A stretch of 47,949 nt of DNA, taken from positions 1 through 47,949 of the forward strand of contig NZ_FNPH01000017.1 of assembly GCF_900107255.1 (NCBI RefSeq), in the 5' to 3' direction. This document shows, one piece after another, positions 31,325-40,591 of the stretch. The notes beneath the pieces were generated by a model. It saw nothing but the letters and a program-made list of their open reading frames with translations. It was not told the origin of the DNA and searched no databases. Every line of letters begins with the position of its first letter. The stretch's first letter is position 1. The stretch comes from Micromonospora pattaloongensis. GTDB taxonomy: Bacteria > Actinomycetota > Actinomycetes > Mycobacteriales > Micromonosporaceae. The position numbers and the translations under genes are program-made.

Positions 31325-32295
31325 GACCGCCCTCTCCGCAGGGCCCGGCGGGCGTAGACGGCGACCGCGGCGATGATGACGGCGCCCCGGATCACCTGCT
31401 TGAAGAAGGCGTCGACCTCGAGCTGGTTGAAGATCGCGTCGATGCTGGCGAGCAGCAGCACACCGCCGACGGTGCCGGCGACGCCGCCGCGCCCGCCGGC
31501 GAGAGCGGTGCCGCCGAGCACCACCGCGGCGATCGACTCCAGGTCGTAGAGTCCCTCGGTGCCCACCCGGGGCGCGCCCGCGCCGAGCCGACTGGCGAGG
31601 TAGATCCCGGCGAGCCCGGCGCAGAGCGAGCACAACACGTGGGCGGTGACCAGCACCCGGTCGTTGCGCACGCCGGAGAGGCGGGCGACCTCCGGATCGC
31701 CGCCGACCGCGACCAGGTGGTGGCCGAAGCGGGTCCGGGCGAGCGTGAACCAGGCCGCCGCGGTGACGGCGACCAGCAGCAGGAACGACAGCGGCACCGG
31801 CCCGATCCGCTGGTAGCCCAGGGTCCGCACGAGGGTGGGCGCGGTGACGCCGGCCGGCCCGTCGTAGCCGTTGTCGAGGTAGCCCTTGAGCAGTAGCCCG
31901 ACGCCGAGGGTCGCGATGAACGCGTTGATCCGGAACCGGGTGACCAGCAGCCCGTTGAGCAGCCCGACGCCGGCGCTGACGGTGAGCGCCAGGCCGACCG
32001 CCGGCAGCACCGCCCCGTCGCTGCCGTTCATCGTCTCGGCGGCCACGAGGGTGCTCAGGCTGATCAGGTAGGCCACCGACAGGTCCAGCGAGCCACCGAC
32101 GATGACCAGGGTCTGGCCGACGGCCACCAGGCCCAGCCCGGCGGCGACATGCAGCAGGCTCACCACGGTCGCCTGGTGGAAAAGCTGACCGCCGTCGACC
32201 GCGACCACCAGCCCGCCGATCGCGACGGTGAGCACCAGGGCCACGAACACGCCCGGCACCGGCCAGCGCGCCGGCAGCAACGACTGGGCGCTCAC
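31321..32295 (-). CDS. CUT2 sugar ABC transporter permease (first)
   Basis: This 324-residue membrane protein is paralogous to the neighbouring permease, with VGQTLVIVGGSLDLSVAYLIS replacing the usual GIDLSVG core, GLLNGLLVTRFRINAFIATLG, and ESIAAVVLGGTALAGGRGGVAG near the C terminus. The GTG start overlaps the ATPase stop by four bases, giving strict translational coupling. Such two-permease CUT2 systems (for example YtfT/YjfF) are less common than the one-permease RbsC arrangement. The imported sugar is unknown. Confidence 0.92.
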   Translation of the reverse strand: MSAQSLLPARWPVPGVFVALVLTVAIGGLVVAVDGGQLFHQATVVSLLHVAAGLGLVAVGQTLVIVGGSLDLSVAYLISLSTLVAAETMNGSDGAVLPAVGLALTVSAGVGLLNGLLVTRFRINAFIATLGVGLLLKGYLDNGYDGPAGVTAPTLVRTLGYQRIGPVPLSFLLLVAVTAAAWFTLARTRFGHHLVAVGGDPEVARLSGVRNDRVLVTAHVLCSLCAGLAGIYLASRLGAGAPRVGTEGLYDLESIAAVVLGGTALAGGRGGVAGTVGGVLLLASIDAIFNQLEVDAFFKQVIRGAVIIAAVAVYARRALRRGRS

Positions 32296-33806
32296 GCGAC
32301 CGTCTCCCGCGCCGTACCCACCGCCAGGGCGACCACATCCTCCTCGGTCGCGCCAGCGGGCAGCTCCCCGGCGATCCGGCCCTCCCGCATGACGAGGATC
32401 CGGTCGCTCATCCCGAGCAGCTCCGGCAGGTCGGAGGAGATCATCAGAACGGCCGCGCCGGCGCGGGCGAGACGGCGCACGAGAGCGTGGATGGCCGACT
32501 TCGCGCCCACGTCGATGCCCCGGGTCGGTTCGTCGAAGAGCACGATCCGCGGGTTGAGCGCCAGCCACCGGGCCAGCACTACCTTCTGCTGGTTGCCACC
32601 GGACAGGAAGCGGATCTCCTGGTCGTAACCGGCGGCACGGACGTCCACGGCGGCGAGCAGATTCCGGATCCGTACGGACCGCGCGGCGCGGCGGGACCAC
32701 GCCCGGCCCATCGACCGGCTGGCGAGCAGCGCGTTGTCGAGCACCGACTGCCGGGCGACGATCCCCTCGCCCTTGCGGTCCTCGGTGACGTAGGCGATGC
32801 CGGCCCGCAGCGCCGCGCGGGGCGAGCGCAGTCGGACCGGCCTGCCGTCGAGCGTGACGTGGCCGGTGGAGAACGGGGCCACGCCGAAGAGCGCCCGGGC
32901 CAGCGCCGACCGCCCGGAGCCCTGGAGGCCACCGACGCCGAGCACCTCGCCGGCCCGCAGCTCCAGGCGCACGCCGTGCAGCTTCCGGTTCCCGCCGTCG
33001 CGTACGGTGAGCCGCACCGGGCCGAGGTCGTCGGGGGCGGCGCGGTCGGGGTAGTAGCTGGACAGCTCCCGCCCCACCATGTGCCGCACCAGCTCGTCAG
33101 GAGTGGTGTCCGCGGTCGGCACGGTGGTCACCCGGCGGCCGTCCTTCAGGACGGTGATCCGGTCGGCGAGGTCGAAGACCTCGGTGAGCCGGTGTGAGAC
33201 GTAGAGCAGGCCGATGCCGCGCTGCTGGAGCCGGCGCACCAGCCCGTAGAGCAGCGCGACCTCGTGGTCGGCCAGCGCCGCGGTCGGCTCGTCCATGATG
33301 AGCAGCCGCGCGTCCAGGGCGAGAGCCTTGGCGATCTCGACGATCTGCTGCTGGGCGACGCCGAGCCGCCCCACCCGGGCGTCGGCCGGCAGGGCGGCGG
33401 CCCCGACCGAGGCGAGCAGTTGGGACGTGCGGTCGAGCATCTCCCGGCGGTCCACCAGGCCGCGGCGCAGCGGCTCGTGGCCGAGGTAGACGTTCTCCGC
33501 CACCGTGCGCTCCGGCAGCAGGTTGAACTCCTGGTGGATGATGCCGATGCCGGCCCGCTGGGCGTCGCGCGGGCCGCGGAACGCGCGCCGTTCATTGTTG
33601 AACACGACGCTGCCCTCGTCCGGCGGGTAGCCCCCCGAGACGATCTTCATCAGGGTCGACTTGCCGGCGCCGTTCTCGCCGACCACGGCATGCACCTCGC
33701 CCGGCCCGAGGTCGAGGTCGACATCCGCCAGGACGCGCACCCCGAGGAACGACTTGCCGATGCCGCGCAGCGCGAGCAACGGCCGCGGCCGGGGATCCGC
33801 CATCAC
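32292..33806 (-). CDS. CUT2 sugar ABC transporter ATP-binding protein
   Basis: This 504-residue double-domain ATPase of the RbsA/MglA class has Walker A GENGAGKST (43-51), QQQIVEIAKALALDARLLIMDEPTAAL in domain 1 split across signature and Walker B, and degenerate P-loop LQGSGRSALARALFG plus LSGGNQQKVVLARW and FDEPTRGIDVG in domain 2. The start is GTG-ATG (33806/33803) with only a weak ribosome-binding site, so either codon is possible. It is the first gene of a six-gene leftward operon and divergent from the ThuA gene. Regulation is probably from the 33807-34322 control region. Confidence 0.94.
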   Translation of the reverse strand: MMADPRPRPLLALRGIGKSFLGVRVLADVDLDLGPGEVHAVVGENGAGKSTLMKIVSGGYPPDEGSVVFNNERRAFRGPRDAQRAGIGIIHQEFNLLPERTVAENVYLGHEPLRRGLVDRREMLDRTSQLLASVGAAALPADARVGRLGVAQQQIVEIAKALALDARLLIMDEPTAALADHEVALLYGLVRRLQQRGIGLLYVSHRLTEVFDLADRITVLKDGRRVTTVPTADTTPDELVRHMVGRELSSYYPDRAAPDDLGPVRLTVRDGGNRKLHGVRLELRAGEVLGVGGLQGSGRSALARALFGVAPFSTGHVTLDGRPVRLRSPRAALRAGIAYVTEDRKGEGIVARQSVLDNALLASRSMGRAWSRRAARSVRIRNLLAAVDVRAAGYDQEIRFLSGGNQQKVVLARWLALNPRIVLFDEPTRGIDVGAKSAIHALVRRLARAGAAVLMISSDLPELLGMSDRILVMREGRIAGELPAGATEEDVVALAVGTARETVA

Positions 33807-33908
33807 CGACCGTCACTCACGGTAGTGACCAACAGGATCGGTACGCGCGGCGTCGAGGTGGCCGCAGAGCCGGGGCCGACGACCAGCCTCCGCCCCCACG
33901 GATGACCC

Positions 33909-33981
33909 GATGTTTGCGTGCTCCAAACAGCTTGACATGAGCAAAACATCACACGTATGAAGATAGATGTTTCGATACCTC
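33909..33981. promoter_or_regulatory. Cluster of GATGTTT operator-like sites
   Basis: Three copies of GATGTTT occur at 33909-33915 (+), 33944-33950 (-) and 33966-33972 (+). The last is part of GATGTTTCGATACCTC, close to a 16-base palindrome. TGTTTG-N7-CAAACA (33911-33929) is another inverted repeat. The pattern resembles LacI-type operators but differs from the ara sites, so a regulator outside the window is likely. Confidence 0.5.
33932..33961 (+). promoter_or_regulatory. Predicted promoter of the ThuA-dehydrogenase gene
   Basis: TTGACA (33932-33937), an 18-base spacer and TATGAA (33956-33961). The inverted GATGTTT site lies inside the spacer, suggesting repression. The leader would be about 355 bases. 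Confidence 0.5.
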
Positions 33982-34322
33982 TCCGCAATCCTCGATTAAC
34001 GCTCCGGCCAGCCAACGCCCCGATCGACAGCGTCGCCGACAGGGCGTAACCAGGAGCGGCCAGCTCCACCTCGGACGGACAGGCAGTGTGAACGAGAACA
34101 TTGGCGTCCTCCGATGTATATCTCGTCCTGGGTGCTCCGACCACGGGAGCCAGGGAACGCGCACACGTCACTGTGTGTGACGTTCCTGCCAAGGTCGCCG
34201 TCAGTGCCGACCCCGGCACGACGACCGCCCGACGGCCCCTGCCCTGCCGCCCCGGCGCCCCCTGACACGCGGTCGGGCCCGTGGTCGTGATCCCCCGTTG
34301 TCCGCCTGAACTAGGAGACCCC

Positions 34323-37300
34323 ATGCGTCGCAACACATGGATCATCGGGGTGATCGCGGGCCTGTTACTGTCGCTCGCGATCGCCCCGCCGGCATCGGCC
34401 GCCCCGGCCTTCCGGGCCCTGCTCTTCACCAAGACCACCGGCTACCGGCACGACTCGATCTCCGCCGGCGTCGCGATGTTCCAACAGCAGGCGGCGGCGA
34501 ACAACTTCGAGCTGGTGCACACCGAGGACGCGAACGTGTTCACCCCGGCCAACCTGGCCACCTTCGACGTCCTCATCATGTTCCAGACCTCGGGCATGGT
34601 GTGGACCTCGGCGGCCCAACGCCAGGCGGTGGAGGGCTTCCTCGCCAGCGGCAAGGGGATCGTCGCCGTGCACAACGCCATGGACATGGGCATCGAGGGC
34701 GAGTACCCCTGGTGGGACCAGACCGTGAACGCCGGGGCGCACATGCCGGAGCACTCCCCCGGAGTGCTGCAGGGCACCGCCATCGTCGCCGACAAGAAGC
34801 ACCCCTCGACGGCCGGCCTGCCGGACCGCTGGGTCCGCAGCGAGGAGTGGTACAACTTCGACCAGAACCCGCGGGGCGCCGTGCACGTCCTGGTCACCGC
34901 GGACGAGCGGACCTACAACCCCGGCCCCCGGGGGATGGGGCACGACCACCCGATCTCCTGGTGCCGCACCGTCGCCGGGGGCAAGGTCTGGGCCACCGCC
35001 ATGGGGCACGCCGCGGCGTCGTACAGCGAGACACCCTTCCGCGACCACGTCCTGGGCGGGGTGAAGTGGGCGGCCGGCAACAAGCCCGGCGACTGCGGCG
35101 GCACCGTCTGGGGCAACTTCGAGAAGCGCACCCTCGACAGCAACAGTGTCGACCCGATGGCGCTGGCCGTGGCGCCGGACGGGCGGGTGCTGTACGTCCA
35201 GCGCGGCGGTCAGGTCAAGATCTTCAAGCCGAGCACGAACAGCACGGTCACGGCTGGCACGCTCAGCGTCTACACCGGCGGTGAGGACGGCCTCACCGGG
35301 TTGGCGCTGGACCCGAACTTCGCCAGCAACGGGTACGTGTACCTGTACCACTCGCCGGCCAACAGCTCCACCGACGTCAACCGGGTCTCCCGCTTCACGC
35401 TGACCGGTGACACGCTGAACATGTCGAGTCAGGTCACCATCATCGACATCCCGGCGTACCGGGACCGCACCTTCTCCGAGCCCGGTCACACCGGCGGGTA
35501 CATCGACTTCGGCCCGGACGGGAACCTCTACATCGGCACGGGTGACGACGTGCCGCCGAACCTCGACCCCAACTGGCAGGGCTACGCCCCGCTGGACTGG
35601 CGGCCCGGCAAGCAGATGCTCGACGCCGCCCGGACCGCCGGCAACACCAACGACCTGCGCGGCAAACTGCTGCGAATCCGGCCGCAGGCCAGCGGCGGTT
35701 ACACCATCCCGGCGGGCAACCTCTACCCGCAGGGCACGGCGCAGACCCGGCCGGAGATCTACGCAATGGGCTTCCGCAACCCGTTCCGCTTCTCGATCGA
35801 CCCGGCCAACGGCTGGGTCTACCTGGCCGACTACGGACCCGACCGGAACCCCCCGACCACCAACCGCGGCCCCGAGGGGCTCGTCGAGCTGAACGTGATC
35901 AAAGGACCGGGCAACTACGGCTGGCCGTTCTGCCACGGCGACAACCAGCCCTACGCTCCGTACAACCCGGACACCGGCGCGGTCGGCGCGAAGTTCAACT
36001 GCGCCGCGCCGGTCAACAATTCGCCCAACAACACCGGCCTGACCAGTCTGCGACCGGTCGTGGCGCCCAACCTCTGGTACGGCTACGGCACCTCGCCGAC
36101 GTTCCCGGAGCTCGGCTCCGGTGGCTCGGCCCCGATGGGCGGCCCGGTCTACCGGTACGACCCGGCCAACCCGTCCGCGACGAAGTTCCCGCCCTACTAC
36201 GACGGCGTCCACTTCTTCTACGAGTGGTCGCGCGACTACGTCAAGGAGGTGCACTTCGACTCCGCCACGGCGGTGACCCGCACCAACCCGTTCCTGCCGA
36301 CGGCCCGGTTCAACAGCCCGATGGACATGGAGTTCGGCCGGGACGGCTCGCTCTACCTGCTGGAGTGGGGCACCAACTTCGGCGGCGGCAACAGCGACTC
36401 CGGGCTCTACCGGATCGACTACGTGCAGGGCGGCCGGTCGCCGATCGCCAAGGCCAGCGGCACGCCCACCAACGGCAATGCTCCGCTCACCGTCCAGTTT
36501 TCCAGCGCCGGGTCGATGGACCCCGACCCCGGCAACACGATCAGCTACCAGTGGACCTTCGGCGACGGCACCACCTCGACGGCGGCCAACCCGTCGCACG
36601 TCTACACCGTCAACGGCAACTACAACGCGCAGTTGAAGGTCACCGACAACACCGGCAAGTCCGGCTTCGCCAACGTGCAGATCACCGTCGGCAACACCGC
36701 GCCGGTGGTCACCATCACCACCCCACCCAACGGCGGGATGCTCACCTTCGGCGACCGGGTGTCGTACCAGATCAGCGTCTCCGACCCGGACGGCGGCTCA
36801 ATCGACTGCGCCAAGGTGGTGCTCAACCCCGCGCTCGGCCACGACGACCACGCGCACGAGACGACCGAATATCAGGGCTGCTCGGGCACCGTCTCCACCG
36901 ACCTGCTCGGTGGGCACCCCGACGGCGCCAACCTGTTCTACGTGCTCAACGCCCGCTACACCGACAACGGCGGCGCGGGTGGCGCGGCCCCCCTGACCGG
37001 GCACGCGCAGGTGATCCTCCAGCCCAAGCACAAGCAGGCCGAGTACTACAACAGCCAGTCCGGCACCCGGATCGTCGACCAGGCCGGCGCCGAAAGCGGC
37101 AAGCGAGTCGGGGACATCTCCAACAACGACTGGCTGGCGTTCACCCCGATGAACCTGACCGGCATCACGACCGTGAGCTATCGGCTGTCGTCGCCGTCCG
37201 GCGGCGGCTCGATCGAGTTGCGCGCCGGCTCGCCGACCGGCACGCTGCTGGCCACCACGCCGGTGCCCAGCACCGGTGGCTGGGACAACTACCAGTCCAC

Positions 37301-37877
37301 GCCTCCGGTCAACGTCACCGCCCTGGCCGGGACCCACACCCTGTACGTGGTGTTCAAGGGCAGCGGCAACAACTGGTTCGACCTCGATTCGTACACCTTC
37401 GGCGGGCCCGGCATCGGCACCGGCGGCACCGGCGGTCCCGGCGGCGTGGCCGGCCAGACCTGGACGCTCACCGCCCAGCACAGCGGGAAGCTGATGGATG
37501 TCAGCGGTGTGTCCACCGCCGACGGCGCGCAGATTCACCAGTGGGCCGCCACCGGCGGCGCCAACCAGAAGTGGCAGGCGGTTGACGCCGGTGGCGGCGC
37601 GGTCTATCTGAAGGCGGTGCACAGCGGCAAGTGCGCCGAGGTGACCGGCGGCTCCACGGCGGCCGGGGCCTTCCTCCAGCAGGCCACCTGCAACAACAGC
37701 AACCAGCAGAAGTTCACCGCCACGGCGACCGGGACCGCCGGGGTATACACGGTGAAGAGCGTGCTGAGCGGGCTCTGCCTGGACGTCAACGGCGGCGCCA
37801 CCAGCGACGGCGCCCGGCTGGTGCAGTGGACCTGCCACGGGGACACCAACCAGCAGTGGCGGTTCAGCCCGGCGTGA
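34323..37877 (+). CDS. Secreted ThuA / PQQ-type sugar dehydrogenase / PKD / CBM6 / CBM13 protein
   Basis: This 1,184-residue exported multidomain protein has a signal peptide (1-27). A ThuA domain (about 30-250; FRALLFTKTTGYRHDSI, VHNAMDMGIEGEYPWWD) leads into a beta-propeller of the glucose/sorbosone dehydrogenase type (about 262-705; VDPMALAVAPDGRVLYVQRGG, RNPFRFSIDP). A PKD domain follows (about 705-793, YQWTFGDGTTS), then an Ig-like linker with a His-rich HDDHAHE, a CBM6 (about 904-1035) and a CBM13 (about 1045-1184). ThuA is linked to trehalose-type sugar use in rhizobia; the propeller would oxidise an aldose with PQQ. The ATG follows AGGAGA. It is divergent from the CUT2 operon, so the two probably act on the same sugar. 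Substrate unknown. Confidence 0.9.
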   Translation: MRRNTWIIGVIAGLLLSLAIAPPASAAPAFRALLFTKTTGYRHDSISAGVAMFQQQAAANNFELVHTEDANVFTPANLATFDVLIMFQTSGMVWTSAAQRQAVEGFLASGKGIVAVHNAMDMGIEGEYPWWDQTVNAGAHMPEHSPGVLQGTAIVADKKHPSTAGLPDRWVRSEEWYNFDQNPRGAVHVLVTADERTYNPGPRGMGHDHPISWCRTVAGGKVWATAMGHAAASYSETPFRDHVLGGVKWAAGNKPGDCGGTVWGNFEKRTLDSNSVDPMALAVAPDGRVLYVQRGGQVKIFKPSTNSTVTAGTLSVYTGGEDGLTGLALDPNFASNGYVYLYHSPANSSTDVNRVSRFTLTGDTLNMSSQVTIIDIPAYRDRTFSEPGHTGGYIDFGPDGNLYIGTGDDVPPNLDPNWQGYAPLDWRPGKQMLDAARTAGNTNDLRGKLLRIRPQASGGYTIPAGNLYPQGTAQTRPEIYAMGFRNPFRFSIDPANGWVYLADYGPDRNPPTTNRGPEGLVELNVIKGPGNYGWPFCHGDNQPYAPYNPDTGAVGAKFNCAAPVNNSPNNTGLTSLRPVVAPNLWYGYGTSPTFPELGSGGSAPMGGPVYRYDPANPSATKFPPYYDGVHFFYEWSRDYVKEVHFDSATAVTRTNPFLPTARFNSPMDMEFGRDGSLYLLEWGTNFGGGNSDSGLYRIDYVQGGRSPIAKASGTPTNGNAPLTVQFSSAGSMDPDPGNTISYQWTFGDGTTSTAANPSHVYTVNGNYNAQLKVTDNTGKSGFANVQITVGNTAPVVTITTPPNGGMLTFGDRVSYQISVSDPDGGSIDCAKVVLNPALGHDDHAHETTEYQGCSGTVSTDLLGGHPDGANLFYVLNARYTDNGGAGGAAPLTGHAQVILQPKHKQAEYYNSQSGTRIVDQAGAESGKRVGDISNNDWLAFTPMNLTGITTVSYRLSSPSGGGSIELRAGSPTGTLLATTPVPSTGGWDNYQSTPPVNVTALAGTHTLYVVFKGSGNNWFDLDSYTFGGPGIGTGGTGGPGGVAGQTWTLTAQHSGKLMDVSGVSTADGAQIHQWAATGGANQKWQAVDAGGGAVYLKAVHSGKCAEVTGGSTAAGAFLQQATCNNSNQQKFTATATGTAGVYTVKSVLSGLCLDVNGGATSDGARLVQWTCHGDTNQQWRFSPA

Positions 37878-37907
37878 CGGCCGCCCCCGCCGACCAGTAC
37901 GCCCGCC

Positions 37908-37936
37908 GACCGGCTCCGCGCACCGCGGAGCCGGTC
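37908..37936. terminator. Bidirectional terminator after ThuA gene and AKR operon
   Basis: A perfect 13-bp stem (GACCGGCTCCGCG and complement) with a 3-base loop lies between the convergent ThuA-dehydrogenase gene and the aldo/keto reductase gene. Confidence 0.8.
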
Positions 37937-37998
37937 CCGCCGGGCCCGACCGTACGCCGCCGCCGGCCCTCCACAGCGGACCGGCGGCGCGGCAGCGG

Positions 37999-38982
37999 CT
38001 ACCGCGGCGGCTCCGACAGCAGCCCGGCCGACGCCAGCGCGTCCCACAGGTCGTCCGGCACCGGGGCCTGCCAGCGGCACACGGTCTCGGTCACCTGAGA
38101 ACCGTCGCGCACCCCGACGACCGTCGAGACGACGGCCGGGTGCCGGCGCACGAAGGCGAGCGCGGCCTGGGGCAGCGTGACGCCGTAGGTCTGGCAGACG
38201 ACGCCGATGCGTCGTGCCCGCTCAACCATCTCCGTCGGGGCCGGCTGGTAGTTGTACGGCGCGTCGGCCGCCGGCCGGTCCCGGGACAACAGCCCCGAGT
38301 TGTAGACACCGGCGATCACCACGCCCACCCCGCGGCGCTGGGCGGCGGGCAGCAGGTCGCCGGCCGCGCCCTGCTCGAGCAGCGTGTACCGCCCGGCGCA
38401 CATCACCACGTCGACGTCGGTGTCGCGCACGAACCGGGCCAGCATCGGCGACTGGTTCATCCCGGCGCCGACCGCGCCCACGACGCCCTGTTCGCGCAGC
38501 TCGACCAGGGCCGGCAGGGCCTCGGAGACGGCCTGCTCCCAGTGGCCGTCGGGGTCGTGCAGATAGACGACGTCGAACCGGTCCAGCCCGGTGCGCCGCA
38601 GGCTCGCCTCGAGCGAGCGGCGCACCCCGTCGCGGCTGAAGTCCCACACCCGGCGGTGACTCGCCGGGACGTCGAAGCCGTCGGGGTCGCGCAGATGCGC
38701 GTTCCCGGGCGTCGGCACGAGCAGCCGTCCGACCTTTGTGGACACCACGTACTCGTCGCGGGGCCGGTGCCGGAGCGCGGCGCCGAGCCGGCGTTCGGAC
38801 AACCCGAGGCCGTAGTGGGGCGCGGTGTCGTAGTACCGGATGCCCGCCTCCCACGCGGTGTCGACCGCCGTGGCGAACTCCTCCTCCGTGGTCGCCCGGT
38901 AGAGATTGCCGCCCTGCGCCGCACCGAAGCCGAGCTCGCTCAGGCGTACCGCCGGTCGGCGCGGCAGCGGTCGGTCCTTCAC
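37999..38982 (-). CDS. Aldo/keto reductase, L-fucose (D-threo-aldose) dehydrogenase-like
   Basis: This 327-residue AKR has the catalytic tetrad D52/Y57 (YYDTAPHYGLGLSERRLG), K83 (STKVG) and H142 (VVYLHDPDG). The block GIRYYDTAPHYGLGLSERRLG is characteristic of the D-threo-aldose 1-dehydrogenase/L-fucose dehydrogenase group, which oxidises aldoses to 1,5-lactones with NAD(P). It is the last gene of an eight-gene operon, with its GTG overlapping the lactonase stop. The neighbouring lactonase supplies the expected next step. The preferred sugar (L-fucose, L-galactose or D-arabinose) cannot be told from the sequence. Confidence 0.9.
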   Translation of the reverse strand: MKDRPLPRRPAVRLSELGFGAAQGGNLYRATTEEEFATAVDTAWEAGIRYYDTAPHYGLGLSERRLGAALRHRPRDEYVVSTKVGRLLVPTPGNAHLRDPDGFDVPASHRRVWDFSRDGVRRSLEASLRRTGLDRFDVVYLHDPDGHWEQAVSEALPALVELREQGVVGAVGAGMNQSPMLARFVRDTDVDVVMCAGRYTLLEQGAAGDLLPAAQRRGVGVVIAGVYNSGLLSRDRPAADAPYNYQPAPTEMVERARRIGVVCQTYGVTLPQAALAFVRRHPAVVSTVVGVRDGSQVTETVCRWQAPVPDDLWDALASAGLLSEPPR

Positions 38983-39833
38983 GGCAGCTCCAGCCGGTAG
39001 ACCCGCCCCGCCGTGTGCCGCCAGATCGCCGCCCGGTCGGCATCGCGCAGCTCCGCCAGCAGCTCCGCCACGGCCTCGACCCAGCGGGGGTACGCGGTGG
39101 CGAGCAGGCTCACCGGCCAGTCCGAGCCGAACATCAACCGGTCCGGGCCGAACGCCTGCAGGGCGTGCTCGACGGCCGGCCGCAGGTGCGCCGGCGCCCA
39201 GGGCGAGCGCCGCATCTCGGTCGCCAGACCGGAGAGCTTCGCCGTGGTGTTCGGCGCGGCCGCGAGCTTGCGCAGGTCGCGGCCCCAGTCGGCGATCCCC
39301 GGGCCGTCCAGCGCGGGCTTGCCCAGGTGGTCGAGGACGAATCGCACCTCGGGCAGGTCGCGCGCCAGCCGCGCGGCCATGGGCAGCTGGTGCCGGCGGA
39401 CCAGCAGATCGAAGGCCAGGCCGGCGGCTCCCACCGCCGCGATCCCCCGGCGCACGTCCGGCCGGTCCAGGTACGCCGGGTCGGGCTCGTCCTGCACGAG
39501 GTGGCGGATGCCGACGAGGCGGTCTCCGCCGGGCGCCGCCCGCAGCCGGTCGATCCGGTCGGCGACATCCTCGGCGGTCAGCTCCACCCAGCCGACGACC
39601 CCGCGGACGAGGTCGCTGCCGGCCGCGACGCCGAGCAGGTCGGCCGTCTCCGCCTCGGTGGCGATCGACTGCACCACGACGGTCGCGGTGACCCCGACGG
39701 CCGCGGCCAGCGGAGCGAGGTCGTCGATGTCGAAGTCTGCGTCGATCGCCGCCATGGTGAGCGGGTCGATCCACGGCTGGGGGTGCCGCGCCCGGACCCA
39801 GAGGTGGTGGTGCGCGTCGACGATGCCGGTCAT
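38979..39833 (-). CDS. Amidohydrolase-family sugar lactonase (L-fuconolactonase-like)
   Basis: This 284-residue amidohydrolase_2 protein (COG3618 type) begins GIVDAHHHLWVR, the HxH metal/active-site motif. It contains GWVELTAEDV, LVGIRHLVQDEPD, FVLDHLGKP and the late MFGSDWPVSL with the conserved Asp. Members hydrolyse L-fucono-, L-rhamnono- or galactaro-lactones to the aldonic acids. Start and stop codons overlap both neighbours (ATGA with the SDR gene, GTGA with the AKR gene). Its position right beside an aldose dehydrogenase supports the lactonase reading. The longer open frame to 40265 is a shadow of the SDR gene. Confidence 0.9.
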   Translation of the reverse strand: MTGIVDAHHHLWVRARHPQPWIDPLTMAAIDADFDIDDLAPLAAAVGVTATVVVQSIATEAETADLLGVAAGSDLVRGVVGWVELTAEDVADRIDRLRAAPGGDRLVGIRHLVQDEPDPAYLDRPDVRRGIAAVGAAGLAFDLLVRRHQLPMAARLARDLPEVRFVLDHLGKPALDGPGIADWGRDLRKLAAAPNTTAKLSGLATEMRRSPWAPAHLRPAVEHALQAFGPDRLMFGSDWPVSLLATAYPRWVEAVAELLAELRDADRAAIWRHTAGRVYRLELP

Positions 39834-40591
39834 CGGCCCAGCCACCCTCCGTCGACGGGAAGCACGATCCCGTTGACGTAGTCCGACGCCGCCGACGCCA
39901 GGAACACCGTGGCACCGCCGAGGTCGTCCGGACGGCCCCAGCGGCCCGCCGGGATCCGGGCCAGAATCGCCCGGTCCCGGTCGGGGTCGTCGCGCAACGC
40001 CCGGGTGTTGTCGGTGGCGACGTAGCCGGGGGCGATGGCGTTGACGTTCACGCCGCGGGCCGCCCACTCGTTGGCCAGCGCCCTGGTGAGCCCGGCCAGG
40101 CCCGACTTGGCGGCGGCGTAGCCGGGGACGGTGATGCCGCCCTGGAAGCTCAGCAGGGAGGCGGTGAAAATGATCTTCCCGTGGCCGCGTTCGAGCATCG
40201 TCCGGCCAATCGCTCGGCTCAGCACGAACTGGCTGCTCAGGTTGACCTCGATGACGTGATCCCACATCTCGTCCGGGTGGTCGACGGCCGGCGCGCGCGC
40301 TATCGTGCCGCCGTTGTTGACCAGGATGTCGACCGGCCCGAGCTCGGTGAGCGTGCGCGCCAGCCGGTGCACGGCCGCCCGGTCGGCGAGATCGGCCCGC
40401 AGCGCGGTGAACCGGCGGCCGGCCGCCCGCACCCGGCGCTGCACCTCGGTGCCGTCGGCCTCGAGCCGCGCGGAGACACCGACGATGTCGGCGCCGGCCC
40501 GGGCCAGGGCTTCGGCCATGGCCAGGCCGATGCCGCGCCGGGCGCCGGTCACCACAGCGAGCCGCCCGGACAGGTCGAACGGATCGCTCAT
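39830..40591 (-). CDS. Short-chain dehydrogenase/reductase (KduD-like)
   Basis: This 253-residue classical SDR binds NAD(P) via TGARRGIG (15-22) and NNGG (92-95), with catalytic S145, Y158 and K162 (YAAAK). GRWGRPDDLGGATVFLASAASDYVNG is typical of the 2-deoxy-D-gluconate 3-dehydrogenase/KduD and 2-keto-3-deoxy-L-fuconate dehydrogenase branches. In an L-fucose-type oxidative pathway this enzyme would oxidise the 2-keto-3-deoxy acid made by a dehydratase. Four-base overlaps with both neighbours show coupling. Soluble cytoplasmic enzyme; exact substrate is inferred. Confidence 0.92.
   Translation of the reverse strand: MSDPFDLSGRLAVVTGARRGIGLAMAEALARAGADIVGVSARLEADGTEVQRRVRAAGRRFTALRADLADRAAVHRLARTLTELGPVDILVNNGGTIARAPAVDHPDEMWDHVIEVNLSSQFVLSRAIGRTMLERGHGKIIFTASLLSFQGGITVPGYAAAKSGLAGLTRALANEWAARGVNVNAIAPGYVATDNTRALRDDPDRDRAILARIPAGRWGRPDDLGGATVFLASAASDYVNGIVLPVDGGWLGR

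Larger units (their letters stand above)
33807..34322. other. Divergent control region between CUT2 operon and ThuA gene
   Basis: This 516-base gap is locally AT-richer (33905-33990) than its surroundings. It holds a rightward promoter (33932-33961) and three GATGTTT cores (33909, 33944 inverted, 33966). The remaining 340 bases before the ThuA ATG form a long leader without a recognisable gene or riboswitch. I could not place the leftward promoter confidently. Confidence 0.55.

Noticed and set aside
39013-39876. Long plus-strand frames opposite the lactonase and AKR genes
   Set aside because: No domain, Arg/Ser/Pro-rich. The minus-strand genes there have full family motifs and coupled starts and stops.
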